In this document: piece after piece, positions 26,691 to 36,409 of the stretch | How positions within the stretch are numbered: position 1 is the first letter of the stretch | How the letters are laid out: each line of letters begins with the position of its first letter | Source: Paraburkholderia acidicola | GTDB taxonomy: Bacteria; Pseudomonadota; Gammaproteobacteria; Burkholderiales; Burkholderiaceae | Assembly (NCBI RefSeq): GCF_002362315.1 | Contig: NZ_MTZV01000004.1 | Span: 248,001 to 312,000, forward strand | Reading direction: 5' to 3' | DNA: 64,000 nucleotides | Translations under genes and position numbers: made by a program | Notes under the pieces: generated by a model | What the model was told of the DNA's origin: nothing | The model's database searches: none | The model's input: only the letters and a program-made list of their open reading frames with translations

Positions 26691-27596
26691 TCAGCGCGCC
26701 CCAACCGCCTGCGATGCGGCCTTGCCACCGCGCCGATAGGCCCAGACCAGCATCGCGATACCAGCGATGATCATCGGCAGCGAGAGCCACTGCCCCATCG
26801 ACAGCCCCAGCGCGAGCAGGCCGAGAAAGTCGTCCGGCTCACGGGCGAATTCGATGGTAAAGCGCGCGAGGCCATAACCGATCAGGAACACCGCTGAAAT
26901 CGCGCCGACCGGCCGCGGCTTGCGCGCGAAGAACCACAGCACGAGAAACAGCGCGATACCTTCGAGCGCGATCTCATACAGCTCCGACGGATGACGTGGC
27001 AGCATGTGGTACTGCGCGAACACCTCGCCGAGATGCCACTGCGCAGCCTTCGCCGGATGAGCGGCCAGCCATGCGGCATCTTCATTCGCGGCGCCCGGAA
27101 ACAACATCGCCCACGGTGCGGACGGATCGGTCACGCGGCCCCACAGCTCACCGTTGATGAAGTTGCCGAGGCGGCCGGCGGCCAGACCGGTCGGCACCAT
27201 CGGCGCGACGAAATCGGTGACCTGCATCCACGTGCGCTTGCGCTGATACGCGAACAGCATCATCGCGAACAGCACGCCGAGAAAGCCGCCGTGGAACGAC
27301 ATGCCGCCTTCCCACACCTTGAAGATGTCGAGCGGATGCGCGAAGTACCAGCTCGCCTTGTAGAACAGCACATAACCAAGCCGGCCGCCGAGTATCGTGC
27401 CGAGCACGCCGTAGAACAGCATGTCGTCGATGTCCTTCACGGTCCAGCCTTGCGCGGCCACATAGGGCAGGCGCAGGCGCAACCGCCCCACGACGATCGC
27501 CGCGATAAACGCGACGAGGTACATCAGGCCGTACCAGCGCACGGCGAGCGGCCCCAGATGGATGGCGACAGGATCGAAATTCGGGTGAATGAGCAT
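26691..27596 (-). CDS. lgt: Phosphatidylglycerol-prolipoprotein diacylglyceryl transferase
   Basis: Transfers a diacylglyceryl group from phosphatidylglycerol to the lipobox cysteine of prolipoproteins, the first step of lipoprotein maturation, in the inner membrane. The 301-residue protein has about seven membrane helices, the [11 protein letters not shown] segment holding the essential histidine, and the Lgt signature [14 protein letters not shown] holding the essential arginine. The start [23 protein letters not shown] is the family's usual one. The gene is on the minus strand after the LysR gene and ends at the bidirectional terminator. The DKNYY-type lipoprotein encoded at 45.5 kb would be one of its substrates. 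Confidence 0.97.
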   Translation of the reverse strand: MLIHPNFDPVAIHLGPLAVRWYGLMYLVAFIAAIVVGRLRLRLPYVAAQGWTVKDIDDMLFYGVLGTILGGRLGYVLFYKASWYFAHPLDIFKVWEGGMSFHGGFLGVLFAMMLFAYQRKRTWMQVTDFVAPMVPTGLAAGRLGNFINGELWGRVTDPSAPWAMLFPGAANEDAAWLAAHPAKAAQWHLGEVFAQYHMLPRHPSELYEIALEGIALFLVLWFFARKPRPVGAISAVFLIGYGLARFTIEFAREPDDFLGLLALGLSMGQWLSLPMIIAGIAMLVWAYRRGGKAASQAVGAR

Positions 27597-27660
27597 CGTG
27601 TGGTGGTAGAGGTTCGGGTTCTTCGGAGTGCTTTCTGGGTTTTACCGTGCTTTTGCCGCG

Positions 27661-28656
27661 CTACGCGACCGGATCGGCAACCGCCGCAGCATAAGCCCGC
27701 ACGATTTCGATGAAACCGGCAAGCACCGGGCTGACTTCAGCCGTACGCCACACCAGTCCCGTTTCGATCGCCGGCACCGATTCGCGCAGCGGCCGGTACA
27801 CGACGCCAGTACGCCGCAGGTTACGCAGCGACTGCGGCACCAGTGCGACCCCCATGCCCGCCGAAACGAGGCTCACGATGGTCTGCATCTGGATCGCTTC
27901 CTGGCCGATGCGCGGCGCAAGGCCGGCTACGCCGTAGCAATCCATAATGATGTCATAAAAGCCTGGCGCCAAACGGCGGGGGAAGACGACGAGCGGCTCA
28001 TCGGCGAGATCAGCGAGGCTGACCGGATGCGGATGCCACCCTGTCTCGAGCGTGCCCGCAGCGCCGGCGGTTCCGTCGAGACGCGCCGCCAGCGCCGATG
28101 ACATCGCAATGACCAGCGGCTCGCGTACGATCGGCAGCCACGACAGCTGCGCCGCGTGACGCGGCGGCAACGGGGCGATGACGAGCCCCGCATCGATGCG
28201 GCCGGCGACGAGTTCGTCGATCTGCACGTCGCTGGTCGCTTCGGTGAGCTGTAATCGCACGCGCGGATGGCGCACGCCGAAATCGCGCAGCAGCGGCGGC
28301 AGCAGGCCGTAGTCGGCGGTCGAGACGAACGCGAGCGATAGCACCCCCGCCTCGCCGCGTGCGAGACTCTGGGCGAACGGTCGCAGGCTCTCGGCGGCGG
28401 CCAGTAACCGGCGCACTTCGGGCAGCAGATCGGCACCCACCGGCGTAAGCTCGACGGAGCGTTTGGTGCGGGCGAACAGTTCGACGCCGAGCGTTTCCTC
28501 GAGCGCGCGGATCGCCTGCGATAGCGGCGGTTGCGTCATCGACAGGCGCGCAGCGGCCCGGCCGAAGTGTTTTTCCTCGGCAACGGCAATGAAATAGCGC
28601 AACTGCCGCAGATCGGGCGTAACAGCAGGTAGGACAGCGGGCGTGACACGTGACAT
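27661..28656 (-). CDS. LysR family transcriptional regulator divergent from ilvD
   Basis: A 331-residue LysR-type regulator. The N-terminal winged helix-turn-helix (about residues 16-75) contains LRQLRYFIAVAEEKHFGRAAARL and the SMTQPPLSQAIRALEE recognition helix; the rest is a periplasmic-binding-like effector domain. The FGRAAARLSMTQPPLSQ pattern resembles the BenM/CatM/CbnR and IlvR-like groups. It is divergent from ilvD, with a 15-bp palindrome between the two starts, so it probably controls ilvD and itself. The effector could be a branched-chain pathway intermediate; that is inference from context only. Confidence 0.9.
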   Translation of the reverse strand: MSRVTPAVLPAVTPDLRQLRYFIAVAEEKHFGRAAARLSMTQPPLSQAIRALEETLGVELFARTKRSVELTPVGADLLPEVRRLLAAAESLRPFAQSLARGEAGVLSLAFVSTADYGLLPPLLRDFGVRHPRVRLQLTEATSDVQIDELVAGRIDAGLVIAPLPPRHAAQLSWLPIVREPLVIAMSSALAARLDGTAGAAGTLETGWHPHPVSLADLADEPLVVFPRRLAPGFYDIIMDCYGVAGLAPRIGQEAIQMQTIVSLVSAGMGVALVPQSLRNLRRTGVVYRPLRESVPAIETGLVWRTAEVSPVLAGFIEIVRAYAAAVADPVA

Positions 28657-28683
28657 CGATATGTTTTTCGACCTAATAAGCCG

Positions 28684-28698
28684 CTAATAATATATTAG
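28684..28698. promoter_or_regulatory. Candidate LysR-type operator between the LysR gene and ilvD
   Basis: CTAATA-ATA-TATTAG is a perfect 15-bp inverted repeat that also satisfies the T-N11-A pattern of LysR boxes. A further half site (CCTAATAAG) lies at 28671-28679. The AT-rich island is 28 bp from the LysR gene start and about 90 bp from ilvD. Confidence 0.6.
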
Positions 28699-28788
28699 AC
28701 ACACCTCTCAGGACATTGCATTCTTGCGCGAGACACCGCACCCCATGCCTCGTGGGTACCGATCAAAACAAACTGGATGGAGCTCCCC

Positions 28789-30462
28789 ATGCCGTACAAC
28801 CGTCGTTCGAAGAACATCACGCAAGGCGTCGCGCGGTCCCCGAACCGCTCGATGTATTACGCGCTCGGCTATCAGAAGGAAGACTTCGACAAGCCGATGA
28901 TCGGTATCGCCAACGGTCATTCGACCATCACGCCGTGCAACTCGGGCCTGCAGCGCCTCGCCGACGCGGCGGTCGGCGCGATCCGCGACGCCGACGCGAA
29001 TCCGCAGATCTTCGGCACACCGACGATCTCCGACGGCATGTCGATGGGCACCGAAGGCATGAAGTACTCGCTCGTCTCGCGCGAAGTGATCTCGGACTGC
29101 ATCGAGACCTGCGTGCAGGGCCAGTGGATGGACGGCGTGGTTGTGATCGGCGGCTGCGACAAGAACATGCCCGGCGGCATGATGGCGCTGGCCCGCCTGA
29201 ACGTGCCCGGCATCTACGTGTACGGCGGCACGATCCGGCCGGGCAACTGGAAGGGCAAGGATCTGACGATCGTGTCGTCGTTCGAAGCGGTCGGCGAGTT
29301 CACGGCCGGGCGCATGAGCGACGAAGACTTCGAAGGCATCGAGAAGAACGCGTGCCCGTCGTCGGGTTCGTGCGGCGGCATGTACACGGCCAACACGATG
29401 AGTTCGTCGTTCGAGGCGCTCGGCATGTCGTTGCTGTATTCGTCGACGATGGCCAATCCGGACGAGGAAAAGGTGCATTCCGCCGCGGAATCGGCCCGCG
29501 TGCTCGTCGAAGCGGTGAAGAAGGACCTGAAGCCGCGCGACATCATCACGAAGAAATCGATCGAAAACGCGGTCGCGCTGATCATGGCGACGGGCGGTTC
29601 GACGAACGCCGTGCTGCACTATCTCGCGATCGCGCATACCGCCGAAATCGAATGGACCATCGACGACTTCGAACGCATCCGTCGCCGCGTACCAGTGCTG
29701 TGCAACCTGAAGCCGTCGGGCCAGTACGTCGCGACCGATCTGCACAAGGCCGGCGGCATTCCGCAGGTGCTCAAGCTGCTGCTCGACGCGGGCCTGCTGC
29801 ACGGCGACTGCATGACGATCACAGGCCAGACGATGGCCGAAGCGCTGAAGGACGTACCGTCGGTGCCGCGCGCGGACCAGCAGGTGATCTTCCCGATCGA
29901 TAAGGCGCTCTACAAGGAAGGCCACCTCGCCATCCTGAAGGGCAACCTGGCCACCGACGGCGCCGTGGCGAAGATCACCGGCCTGAAGAACCCGGTCATC
30001 ACGGGTCCGGCACGCGTGTTCGAGGACGAACAGAGCGCGCTCGCCGCGATTCTCGCGGACCAGATCAAGGCCGGCGATGTCGTCGTGCTGCGCTACCTCG
30101 GCCCGAAAGGCGGCCCTGGCATGCCGGAAATGCTCGCACCGACTTCGGCGATCATCGGCAAGGGGCTTGGAGAGACGGTCGGTCTGATCACCGACGGGCG
30201 CTTCTCAGGTGGCACATGGGGCATGGTGGTCGGCCACGTGGCGCCGGAAGCGTTTGTCGGCGGCACGATCGCGCTCGTCGAGGAAGGCGATTCGATCACG
30301 ATCGATGCACACCAGTTGCTGCTGCAACTGAACATCGACGACGCCGAACTCGCACGCCGCCGCGCCGCATGGCAGCAACCGAAGCCGCGCTACACGCGCG
30401 GCGTGATGGCGAAGTACGCGGCGCTCGCACTGCCGGCTCACAAGGGCGCCGTGACCGGTTAA
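28789..30462 (+). CDS. ilvD: Dihydroxy-acid dehydratase
   Basis: Dehydrates 2,3-dihydroxy-isovalerate and 2,3-dihydroxy-3-methylvalerate to the keto acids that precede valine and isoleucine. The 557-residue enzyme has the three Fe-S ligand cysteines C50 (ITPC), C123 ([10 protein letters not shown]) and C195 ([14 protein letters not shown]), all conserved. The C-terminal region [19 protein letters not shown] is also diagnostic. The ATG at 28789, with a GGAG about ten bases upstream, gives the standard N-terminus; an ATG at 28777 would add four residues. Regulated probably by the divergent LysR protein through the palindrome at 28684. Confidence 0.97.
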   Translation: MPYNRRSKNITQGVARSPNRSMYYALGYQKEDFDKPMIGIANGHSTITPCNSGLQRLADAAVGAIRDADANPQIFGTPTISDGMSMGTEGMKYSLVSREVISDCIETCVQGQWMDGVVVIGGCDKNMPGGMMALARLNVPGIYVYGGTIRPGNWKGKDLTIVSSFEAVGEFTAGRMSDEDFEGIEKNACPSSGSCGGMYTANTMSSSFEALGMSLLYSSTMANPDEEKVHSAAESARVLVEAVKKDLKPRDIITKKSIENAVALIMATGGSTNAVLHYLAIAHTAEIEWTIDDFERIRRRVPVLCNLKPSGQYVATDLHKAGGIPQVLKLLLDAGLLHGDCMTITGQTMAEALKDVPSVPRADQQVIFPIDKALYKEGHLAILKGNLATDGAVAKITGLKNPVITGPARVFEDEQSALAAILADQIKAGDVVVLRYLGPKGGPGMPEMLAPTSAIIGKGLGETVGLITDGRFSGGTWGMVVGHVAPEAFVGGTIALVEEGDSITIDAHQLLLQLNIDDAELARRRAAWQQPKPRYTRGVMAKYAALALPAHKGAVTG

Positions 30463-30487
30463 AGCGCGGCAGGCACGTGCCGTAAAT

Positions 30488-30526
30488 GCAGAGGGGCGCA
30501 CGGTTATTCTTCGTGCGCCCCTCTGC
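30488..30526 (+). terminator. Large hairpin downstream of ilvD
   Basis: GCAGAGGGGCGCACG (30488-30502) and CGTGCGCCCCTCTGC (30512-30526) form a perfect 15-bp stem with a 9-nt loop, 25 bases after the ilvD stop. The tail is TTATAATGC rather than a clean T run, so termination may be partial. Confidence 0.7.
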
Positions 30527-30533
30527 TTATAAT
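30505..30533 (+). promoter_or_regulatory. Candidate promoter for the cytochrome c gene (consensus -10)
   Basis: TATAAT at 30528-30533 is an exact -10 consensus, placed two bases after the ilvD terminator stem. The -35 region 17 bp upstream (TATTCT at about 30505-30510) is poor and lies in the hairpin loop. The cytochrome c gene starts 52 bp downstream. Confidence 0.45.
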
Positions 30534-30584
30534 GCGTCCACCACACCCCCGCCCAACCGGGCATCCGTACCGGCAGAGACCAGA

Positions 30585-30917
30585 ATGACATCAACGATGT
30601 ATGCGGCACTCGCTCTCGCGGCTGCCCTCGCAACCGCGACCGCAGGCGCCGCGCATGCGGAACCGGCCAGCGGTCTCGCGCTTGCCCAGCAGCAGAACTG
30701 CATGAGCTGTCATTCAGTGAAACGTCCGTTCATGGGGCCGGCGCTGCATGACGTGGCAGCGAAATATGTGGATCGCAGCGATGCGGCAAGCTATCTCGCC
30801 CACAAGATCCTTGAAGGCAGCACGGGTGTCTGGGGTCCGGTGCCGATGCCCGCCAATACGCAACTCACGCCCGACCAGGCCGCCAGCCTCGCCGGCTGGA
30901 TTCTGACGCTGAAATAA
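30585..30917 (+). CDS. Periplasmic class I c-type cytochrome
   Basis: A 110-residue exported monohaem cytochrome. The signal peptide is at residues 1-25, ending in AHAE. The haem site is CMSCH at C39, C42 and H43, and the probable axial methionine is in the VWGPVPMPAN loop near residue 87, as in the c551/c552 type (8-kDa) cytochromes. The mature domain is about 85 residues, the usual size. It would carry electrons in the periplasm, for example to a terminal oxidase or a nitrogen-oxide reductase; no partner is adjacent. The ATG at 30585 fits the signal peptide; one at 30597 is a possible shorter start. Confidence 0.9.
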   Translation: MTSTMYAALALAAALATATAGAAHAEPASGLALAQQQNCMSCHSVKRPFMGPALHDVAAKYVDRSDAASYLAHKILEGSTGVWGPVPMPANTQLTPDQAASLAGWILTLK

Positions 30918-30960
30918 CCTTCGCCATACGGTTGCGCGGTACGGTCAGACACGCAGCCGC

Positions 30961-31479
30961 TCAGTAGCGGTCTGCGCCACGCCGCGCCATCTCGTCCCTG
31001 ACCGCATCGCGTACCCAGCCGGTCAGCTCCGTTTCGAGCGCAAGCGCCACTTCGCGCGTGATCTGGTTCACGAGCCAGGTGGAGTGCTCCTGCAACGCAT
31101 CGCGGCAACGCGTCTCGATCACGCTGCGCCCTTCGCCGGTCAGATAGCTGGCGAACCGGCCTCGGAGCCGCTCGGCCAGTGCTTCGGGGTCGTAGGCGTA
31201 GGCATCGTGGGAATCGTAGGAATTGCGCAGATCGGCGGCGACCAGCGCGGGCGCCACCGATGGCGGCGCAACAAAGCTCGCCACCGGCGCGTCCGGCACG
31301 GCAGCGGGTGCCGCACTGGCGCTGAGCGGGCCGATGGCGGAATCGGTGGCAAACGCGCTGCTGGCCTCGAATGGCGCATGGCCAGCCGGCGCCCATTGCG
31401 GCGCCCGCGCATGTGTAGGGTTGCCGGGCACCAGAATGTCGGTCAGAAGCGGGATCGAATGGTCGTCAAGATCGGACAC
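30961..31479 (-). CDS. DUF2486 family protein
   Basis: A 172-residue protein that I recognise by its start (MSDLDDHSIPLLTDILVPG) as the DUF2486 family of Burkholderia and relatives; the function is unknown. The middle third (about residues 35-85) is a disordered Ala/Pro/Ser-rich linker. The C-terminal half (from about residue 95) is predicted helical, with ALAERLRGRFASYLTGEGRSVIETRCRDAL segments and no membrane span. It lies just upstream of holC on the minus strand in gene order pepA-holC-DUF2486, the usual arrangement in this group, so co-transcription with the polymerase chi subunit gene is likely (gap 87 bp). Confidence 0.85.
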   Translation of the reverse strand: MSDLDDHSIPLLTDILVPGNPTHARAPQWAPAGHAPFEASSAFATDSAIGPLSASAAPAAVPDAPVASFVAPPSVAPALVAADLRNSYDSHDAYAYDPEALAERLRGRFASYLTGEGRSVIETRCRDALQEHSTWLVNQITREVALALETELTGWVRDAVRDEMARRGADRY

Positions 31480-31566
31480 GTGAGCACTCCGTCGAAAGAT
31501 CGAGCGAGCCGGCCGCCCAGCTTCAGGCTGCCCGGCATGGCCGGCGCACGATGTGCAGACCGGAAC

Positions 31567-31983
31567 TCAACCGCCCTGCTTGTGATTGTTCAGAGCATAG
31601 CCGCGGTCGCGGTAGAAGCGGTAGCGCTCGCGGCCTGCCGCGAGTTCGTCGGGCGCATTGCCGACGATCTCCAGCAAGCGCTCGAAGCGCGCAAACTGCG
31701 CCGGCACCTCCGCCCCCAGATTCAGCAGCACCTGATGATGCGGTGCATCGTCGAGGTTCGAGGTCAGCACGATCGGTGTCTGCGCCACCACGGCCGCGCC
31801 GGCCATGCAGTGCGGCACGAAGTCGAGCGGTGAAAACGTCCACAACTGCTCGTCGAACGCACGCAGACGCGGCGCTTCGGCCAGCACCACCGTCGGCTGG
31901 CCGGCCTGATACGCCTTGCGTACGAGGCGGCACGCGTACAGCAGCGCGTCGCCTACGTTCGTATGAAAGTCGATCCGCGTCAT
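31567..31983 (-). CDS. holC: DNA polymerase III subunit chi
   Basis: The chi subunit of the clamp-loader complex; it links the DNA polymerase III holoenzyme to SSB and, through psi, to the clamp loader. The 138-residue protein has the family start MTRIDFHTNV, the CRLVRKAYQAG helix, the LWTFSPLDFVPHC segment and IVLTS-N-LD. The ATG at 31983 with GGAG ten bases upstream is chosen over an ATG four codons earlier. It follows pepA on the same strand with a 46-bp gap, as in many proteobacteria where pepA and holC are adjacent. Confidence 0.93.
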   Translation of the reverse strand: MTRIDFHTNVGDALLYACRLVRKAYQAGQPTVVLAEAPRLRAFDEQLWTFSPLDFVPHCMAGAAVVAQTPIVLTSNLDDAPHHQVLLNLGAEVPAQFARFERLLEIVGNAPDELAAGRERYRFYRDRGYALNNHKQGG

Positions 31984-32029
31984 GGCCCGCTCCACCGCGG
32001 GGCAGGCGCCCCGCCGTTGCGCTGCTTCA

Positions 32030-33538
32030 TTAAGCCGAGCGGTCGATCAGGAACTGCGTGAGGAGCGGCACCGGCCGTCCCGTCGCGCCCTTCGCTGCAC
32101 CGCTCTTCCAGGCCGTACCCGCGATATCCAGGTGGGCCCACGGATACGCTTCGGTAAAGCGCGACAGGAAGCACGCGGCGGTGATACTGCCGCCCGGACG
32201 GCCGCCGATGTTCGCGAGATCCGCGAAATTCGACTTCAGCTGTTCGTGGTACTCCTCGTCGAGCGGCATGCGCCACGTCGGGTCCGACGCTTCCTTCGAG
32301 GCATCGAGCAGTTCGCCCACCAGCGCATCGTCCTTCGAGAACAAGCCGCTGTTGTGATGGCCCAGCGCGATCACACAAGCGCCGGTCAGCGTCGCGATGT
32401 CGATCACCGCGGCCGGCTTGAAACGCTCGGCGTAGGTCAGCGCATCACACAGGATCAGACGGCCTTCGGCATCGGTGTTCAGCACTTCGATCGTGAGACC
32501 GGCCATGCTGGTGACGATGTCGCCCGGCTTCGTCGCGTTGCCCGCGGGCATGTTCTCGCAGGTCGGGATGATGCCGACCACGTTGATCTTCAGGCCCATT
32601 TCGGCGACCGCTCGCAGCGTGCCGAACACCGAACCCGCGCCGCACATGTCGTACTTCATCTCGTCCATGCTGTCGCCGGGCTTCAGCGAAATACCACCCG
32701 TGTCGAACGTAATGCCCTTGCCGACCAGCACGATCGGCGCGGCCTTCGCAGCGCCGCCCTGGTACTGCATCACGATGAACTGGGGCGGTTCGACCGAACC
32801 ACGCGTGACCGACAGGAACGAACCCATCTTCAGCGCTTCGAGCTGCTTCTGGCCGAGTACGTCGACCTTCAGCTTCCAGTCCTTACCGAGCTTCTTCGCG
32901 GTGTTCGCGAGGTAGGTCGGCGTACACACGTTACCCGGCAGATTGCCGAGATCGCGCGTGAGGTCCATGCCGTTGGCCAGTGCCGCGCCTTGCTTCGCAG
33001 CAATTTTCGCGGCCTTTTCGTCGACGGTATCGACGCTGAACACGACGCGCTTCAGCGCGCGCGTGCTGTGGTCGGGCTTGCTCTTCATCTGCGTGAAGCG
33101 GTAGGTCTGTTCGCGCAGCGCGAGAATGGCGGCGCGCACGGCCCAGTCGGCCGAGCGCTCGAGCACCGGCAACTGGGCCAGCGTGAAGGCGACCTGAACG
33201 ATCTTCGTGCCGAGAATCGCGCGCCATGCGGCGCGTGCTGCATCGCCGTACGCTTTCTGGGTGAATTTGTCCTGCTTGCCAAGACCGACCAGCAGCACGC
33301 GGGATGCGCCGATGCCGGACACTTCGTGCAGAACCAGCGTCGTACCGCTCTTGCCGTCCATGTCGCCGGCCTTGATGATGCGTGTCAGCAGGCCTTTGGT
33401 GGCCGCATCGATTTCCAGCGCCGCGCCCGACAGCGTCTGCGATTCGAACACACCGATCACGATGCAATCCGATTTGCCGGTCGGGAACCCGGTTGACGAG
33501 CCTTTGCTCCAATCACAGGCTTTTATGCTAAAGTCCAT
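32030..33538 (-). CDS. pepA: Leucyl aminopeptidase (M17)
   Basis: A hexameric, two-metal aminopeptidase of the cytosol; in some bacteria it also binds DNA and aids site-specific recombination. The 502-residue protein has the C-terminal catalytic domain with [16 protein letters not shown] (metal and catalytic lysine), the DMCGAGSV segment, and the M17 signature NTDAEGRL. The N-terminal alpha/beta domain of about 170 residues is also present. The ATG at 33538 gives the [10 protein letters not shown] start; an upstream ATG at 33664 overlaps the divergent lptF and is rejected. It diverges from lptF with a 125-bp shared promoter region. Confidence 0.96.
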   Translation of the reverse strand: MDFSIKACDWSKGSSTGFPTGKSDCIVIGVFESQTLSGAALEIDAATKGLLTRIIKAGDMDGKSGTTLVLHEVSGIGASRVLLVGLGKQDKFTQKAYGDAARAAWRAILGTKIVQVAFTLAQLPVLERSADWAVRAAILALREQTYRFTQMKSKPDHSTRALKRVVFSVDTVDEKAAKIAAKQGAALANGMDLTRDLGNLPGNVCTPTYLANTAKKLGKDWKLKVDVLGQKQLEALKMGSFLSVTRGSVEPPQFIVMQYQGGAAKAAPIVLVGKGITFDTGGISLKPGDSMDEMKYDMCGAGSVFGTLRAVAEMGLKINVVGIIPTCENMPAGNATKPGDIVTSMAGLTIEVLNTDAEGRLILCDALTYAERFKPAAVIDIATLTGACVIALGHHNSGLFSKDDALVGELLDASKEASDPTWRMPLDEEYHEQLKSNFADLANIGGRPGGSITAACFLSRFTEAYPWAHLDIAGTAWKSGAAKGATGRPVPLLTQFLIDRSA

Positions 33539-33663
33539 CGCGCTTGTCCTCGGATAAAATCTGGGCTTAGGATGAAAGCCGCAATTATCCGCTATTTTTC
33601 CCGCGGCGGCTGCAAGGATGGTGCAACGGGTACCATCTGGAGCACGCCTTCTCGTCATCAACA

Positions 33664-34764
33664 ATGATCTTCGAACGCTCCCTCCAGCGCGAACTCGCGT
33701 ATACGGCTGGTGCCGTGTTCATGGTTCTGCTCACGCTCGTACTGACGACGATGATGATCCGCATCGTCGGCTTCGCGGCCTCGGGCGAAATCGATCCGCG
33801 CGACGTGCTGGTCCTGATCGGCCTCACTGTGATCGGCTACCTGGCGATCATGCTCGTCGCGACCCTGTTCGTGTCGATCCTGTTCGTCCTGACACGCTGG
33901 TACCGCGACTCCGAAATGGTGGTATGGCTCGCGTCCGGCGTGAGCCTCACCCAGTTCATCAAGCCGGTCGGCGTATTCGCTACACCGATCATCATCCTCA
34001 TCATGTTCTTCGTGTTCGTCGGCTGGCCGTGGTCGAACCAGCAGAACAAGCTGATTCGCGCGCGCTTCCAGCAGCGCGACGAAGTCTCGCTGCTGGCACC
34101 GGGCCAGTTCCGCGAATCGGCGGTAAGTCACCGCGTGTTCTTCATCGAAAAGATGACGCCGGACCAGGCGCGCGTCGAGAACGTGTTCGTTACCAGCACC
34201 GAAGGCGGCAAGGTCAACGTGGTCGTGTCGAAGACGGGCCACACGGAAACCCACAAGAACGGCGACCGTTTCGTCGTGCTCGAGAACGGCCGGCGCTATG
34301 ACGGCGAGCCGGGTCATCCGGATTTCCGCATCATGGAATTCGAGCGCTATGGGGTGAAGATCCAGAGCCAGCCGGTCGTGAGCACGCCGAGCACGACGGG
34401 TACCTCCACGCTCGACCTGATCCGCGACCCGACCCGGGACAACCTCGCCGAGCTGGCGTGGCGCATCGGTCTGCCGCTCATCGCGATCAACCTGATGCTG
34501 CTCGCCATTCCGCTCGCCCACCAGAACCCGCGCCGCGGTCGCACGATCAACCTGGTAATGGCCGTGCTGATCTACCTGACGTACTCGAACCTGCTGAACG
34601 TCATCCAGTCGTGGATCGAGCAGGGCAAGATGTCGTTCGTCGTCGGTCTGATCGGGCTGCATATCGTGGTCGCCGCGGTCGTCGTGTTCATCTTCTGGAT
34701 GCGCGTGCGCAACCGGCCGCTGTTCACGTGGGCGATGTTCCGCCGTTCGTCGCAGGGAGCGTGA
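33664..34764 (+). CDS. lptF: LPS export ABC transporter permease LptF
   Basis: One of the two inner-membrane permeases of the LptB2FGC complex, which extracts lipopolysaccharide from the inner membrane and passes it to the periplasmic bridge. The 366-residue protein has the YjgP/YjgQ layout: three N-terminal membrane helices (about residues 12-110), a periplasmic beta-jellyroll (about residues 115-265) and three C-terminal helices. The start [19 protein letters not shown] is typical. The ATG at 33664 is close to pepA, which diverges. lptG follows after three bases on the same strand, so the two are co-transcribed. Confidence 0.95.
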   Translation: MIFERSLQRELAYTAGAVFMVLLTLVLTTMMIRIVGFAASGEIDPRDVLVLIGLTVIGYLAIMLVATLFVSILFVLTRWYRDSEMVVWLASGVSLTQFIKPVGVFATPIIILIMFFVFVGWPWSNQQNKLIRARFQQRDEVSLLAPGQFRESAVSHRVFFIEKMTPDQARVENVFVTSTEGGKVNVVVSKTGHTETHKNGDRFVVLENGRRYDGEPGHPDFRIMEFERYGVKIQSQPVVSTPSTTGTSTLDLIRDPTRDNLAELAWRIGLPLIAINLMLLAIPLAHQNPRRGRTINLVMAVLIYLTYSNLLNVIQSWIEQGKMSFVVGLIGLHIVVAAVVVFIFWMRVRNRPLFTWAMFRRSSQGA

Positions 34765-34767
34765 TCG

Positions 34768-35925
34768 ATGCGCATCTATGAACGGTACTTCGCGCGCCAG
34801 ATCTACCTCACCTTCGTCTTCATTCTGTTCGCGTTCTCGGGCCTGTTTTTCTTCTTCGACCTGATCAACGAACTGAATTCGGTTGGACACGGTAACTACA
34901 AGTTTACGTATGCGGTGCTGCGCGTCGCGCTGCAGACGCCCTCGCGTTTCTACGAAATCATTCCAGTTGCCGCACTGATCAGCTCGATCTATGTGTTCGC
35001 GCAGATGGCCGCGAACTCCGAGTACACGATCTTTCGCGTCTCCGGTCTCGCGACCAACCAGGCGTTGCGCTCGCTGTTGAAGATCGGCATTCCGCTCGTG
35101 ATCGTCACCTACCTGATCGGCGAAGTGGTCGGTCCGTACACCGACCAGCTGTCGGAGCGCGTGCGCCTCGAAGCGCTCGGGTCATCGGTATCGAGCAACT
35201 TCGAATCGGGCGTGTGGGTGAAGGACACGCTCACTGCACGCGCGGACGGCGAGCAGGTCACGCGCTTCGTCAACGTCGGCAAGCTGCAACCGGACGCGAC
35301 GATCAGCGACGTGCGCATCTACGAGTTCGATGCGAAATTCCGGCTCTCCAACGTACGCATTGCGAAGAGCGGCAAGTATCAACCGCCCGGCCACTGGCTG
35401 CTGACCGATGTAACCGATACGCAACTGATCGACGTTCCCCCGCCAACAGGCTCCGGCGCCAAACCCGCCGACGCGCTGAACCCGGTGTATCGCGCGGAGC
35501 AGGTTACGTTGCCGGAATACTCGCTGCGCTCGGAGCTGACGCCGCAAATTCTGTCGGTGCTGCTGGTGTCGCCGGAACGGATGTCGATGTTCAACCTGTT
35601 CCGCTATATCCAGCATCTGACCGAGAATCATCAGGATTCGCAGCGCTACGAGATCGCCCTGTGGCGCAAGCTGCTCTACCCGTTCGCGGTATTCGTGATG
35701 CTGGTGCTGTCGCTGCCGTTCGCCTATCTGCATACGCGTGCGGGCGTGGTCGGCGTGAAGGTGTTCGGCGGGATCATGCTCGGGATGAGCTTCCAGCTCT
35801 TCAACACGCTGTTCTCGCACATCGGTACGTTGAACACGTGGCCCGCGCCGCTCACGGCGGCAACGCCGGGGTTGATTTATCTGGTGCTGGGTCTGGTCGG
35901 GTTGAAGTGGGTCGACCGGCATTAG
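34768..35925 (+). CDS. lptG: LPS export ABC transporter permease LptG
   Basis: Second permease of the lipopolysaccharide extraction complex, forming the entry portal with LptF. The 385-residue protein has the same layout of three plus three membrane helices around a periplasmic jellyroll (about residues 125-285). It also has a coupling-helix region near SRFYEIIPVAALISSIYVFAQMA and a final APLTAATPGLIYLVLGLVGL helix. The start MRIYERYFARQIYLTFVFI is the usual LptG one. It is three bases after lptF and ten bases before cbiX, which may be carried on the same message. Confidence 0.95.
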   Translation: MRIYERYFARQIYLTFVFILFAFSGLFFFFDLINELNSVGHGNYKFTYAVLRVALQTPSRFYEIIPVAALISSIYVFAQMAANSEYTIFRVSGLATNQALRSLLKIGIPLVIVTYLIGEVVGPYTDQLSERVRLEALGSSVSSNFESGVWVKDTLTARADGEQVTRFVNVGKLQPDATISDVRIYEFDAKFRLSNVRIAKSGKYQPPGHWLLTDVTDTQLIDVPPPTGSGAKPADALNPVYRAEQVTLPEYSLRSELTPQILSVLLVSPERMSMFNLFRYIQHLTENHQDSQRYEIALWRKLLYPFAVFVMLVLSLPFAYLHTRAGVVGVKVFGGIMLGMSFQLFNTLFSHIGTLNTWPAPLTAATPGLIYLVLGLVGLKWVDRH

Positions 35926-35935
35926 GAGCGAAGCG

Positions 35936-36316
35936 ATGAGCGCGCATGGCATCGTCCTGTTTGGTCACGGCGCACGCGATCCGCGCTGGGCTGAGCCGTT
36001 CGAGCGGCTGGCCGGGAAACTGCGGGCCCGGCACGGCAACGCTGGGCCGGTTTCACTCGCCTTCCTCGAACTGATGACGCCCGACCTGCCCGCCGCCATC
36101 GCCGCACAGGCCGCCGCTGGTTGCACCGTGATCAGCGTCGTGCCGGTTTTCTTCGGTCAGGGCGGGCACGTGCGACGCGATCTACCGGTTATCGTCGATG
36201 CCTGCCGCGCGGCGCACCCGGGCGTGACGATACATTGCGCGACTGCTGCCGGCGAAGATGACGGTGTGCTCGATGCGGTGGCAGATTACTGCTTGCGGCA
36301 GATTGCCAGTAGATAG
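35936..36316 (+). CDS. cbiX: Sirohydrochlorin chelatase, CbiX/SirB type
   Basis: A 126-residue chelatase of the short, single-domain CbiX type, which works as a dimer. The family inserts cobalt or iron into sirohydrochlorin. The motifs are GIVLFGHGARDPRW (first catalytic histidine H11), FLELMTPDLPAAI and VVPVFFGQGGHVRRDLP, which holds the second metal-binding histidine. Its likely job here is to make siroheme for the CysI-type reductase in the next operon, because cobA converges on it and no corrin ring genes are present; a cobalt role cannot be excluded. It starts ten bases after lptG and ends at a terminator. Confidence 0.92.
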   Translation: MSAHGIVLFGHGARDPRWAEPFERLAGKLRARHGNAGPVSLAFLELMTPDLPAAIAAQAAAGCTVISVVPVFFGQGGHVRRDLPVIVDACRAAHPGVTIHCATAAGEDDGVLDAVADYCLRQIASR

Positions 36317-36358
36317 CCGAAGCGACTGCAGCAATCGTTTCAATCGATACAAAGCAAA

Positions 36359-36383
36359 ACGCGCCTGCCGGCGCGTTTTTTTT
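36359..36383. terminator. Terminator between convergent cbiX and cobA
   Basis: ACGCGCC (36359-36365), loop TGCC, GGCGCGT (36370-36376) and a following run of T residues. An A run precedes the stem (CAAAAC), so it can work in both directions for the convergent genes. Confidence 0.85.
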
Positions 36384-36409
36384 CATACGATGATTCGATG
36401 TTCGTCGTG

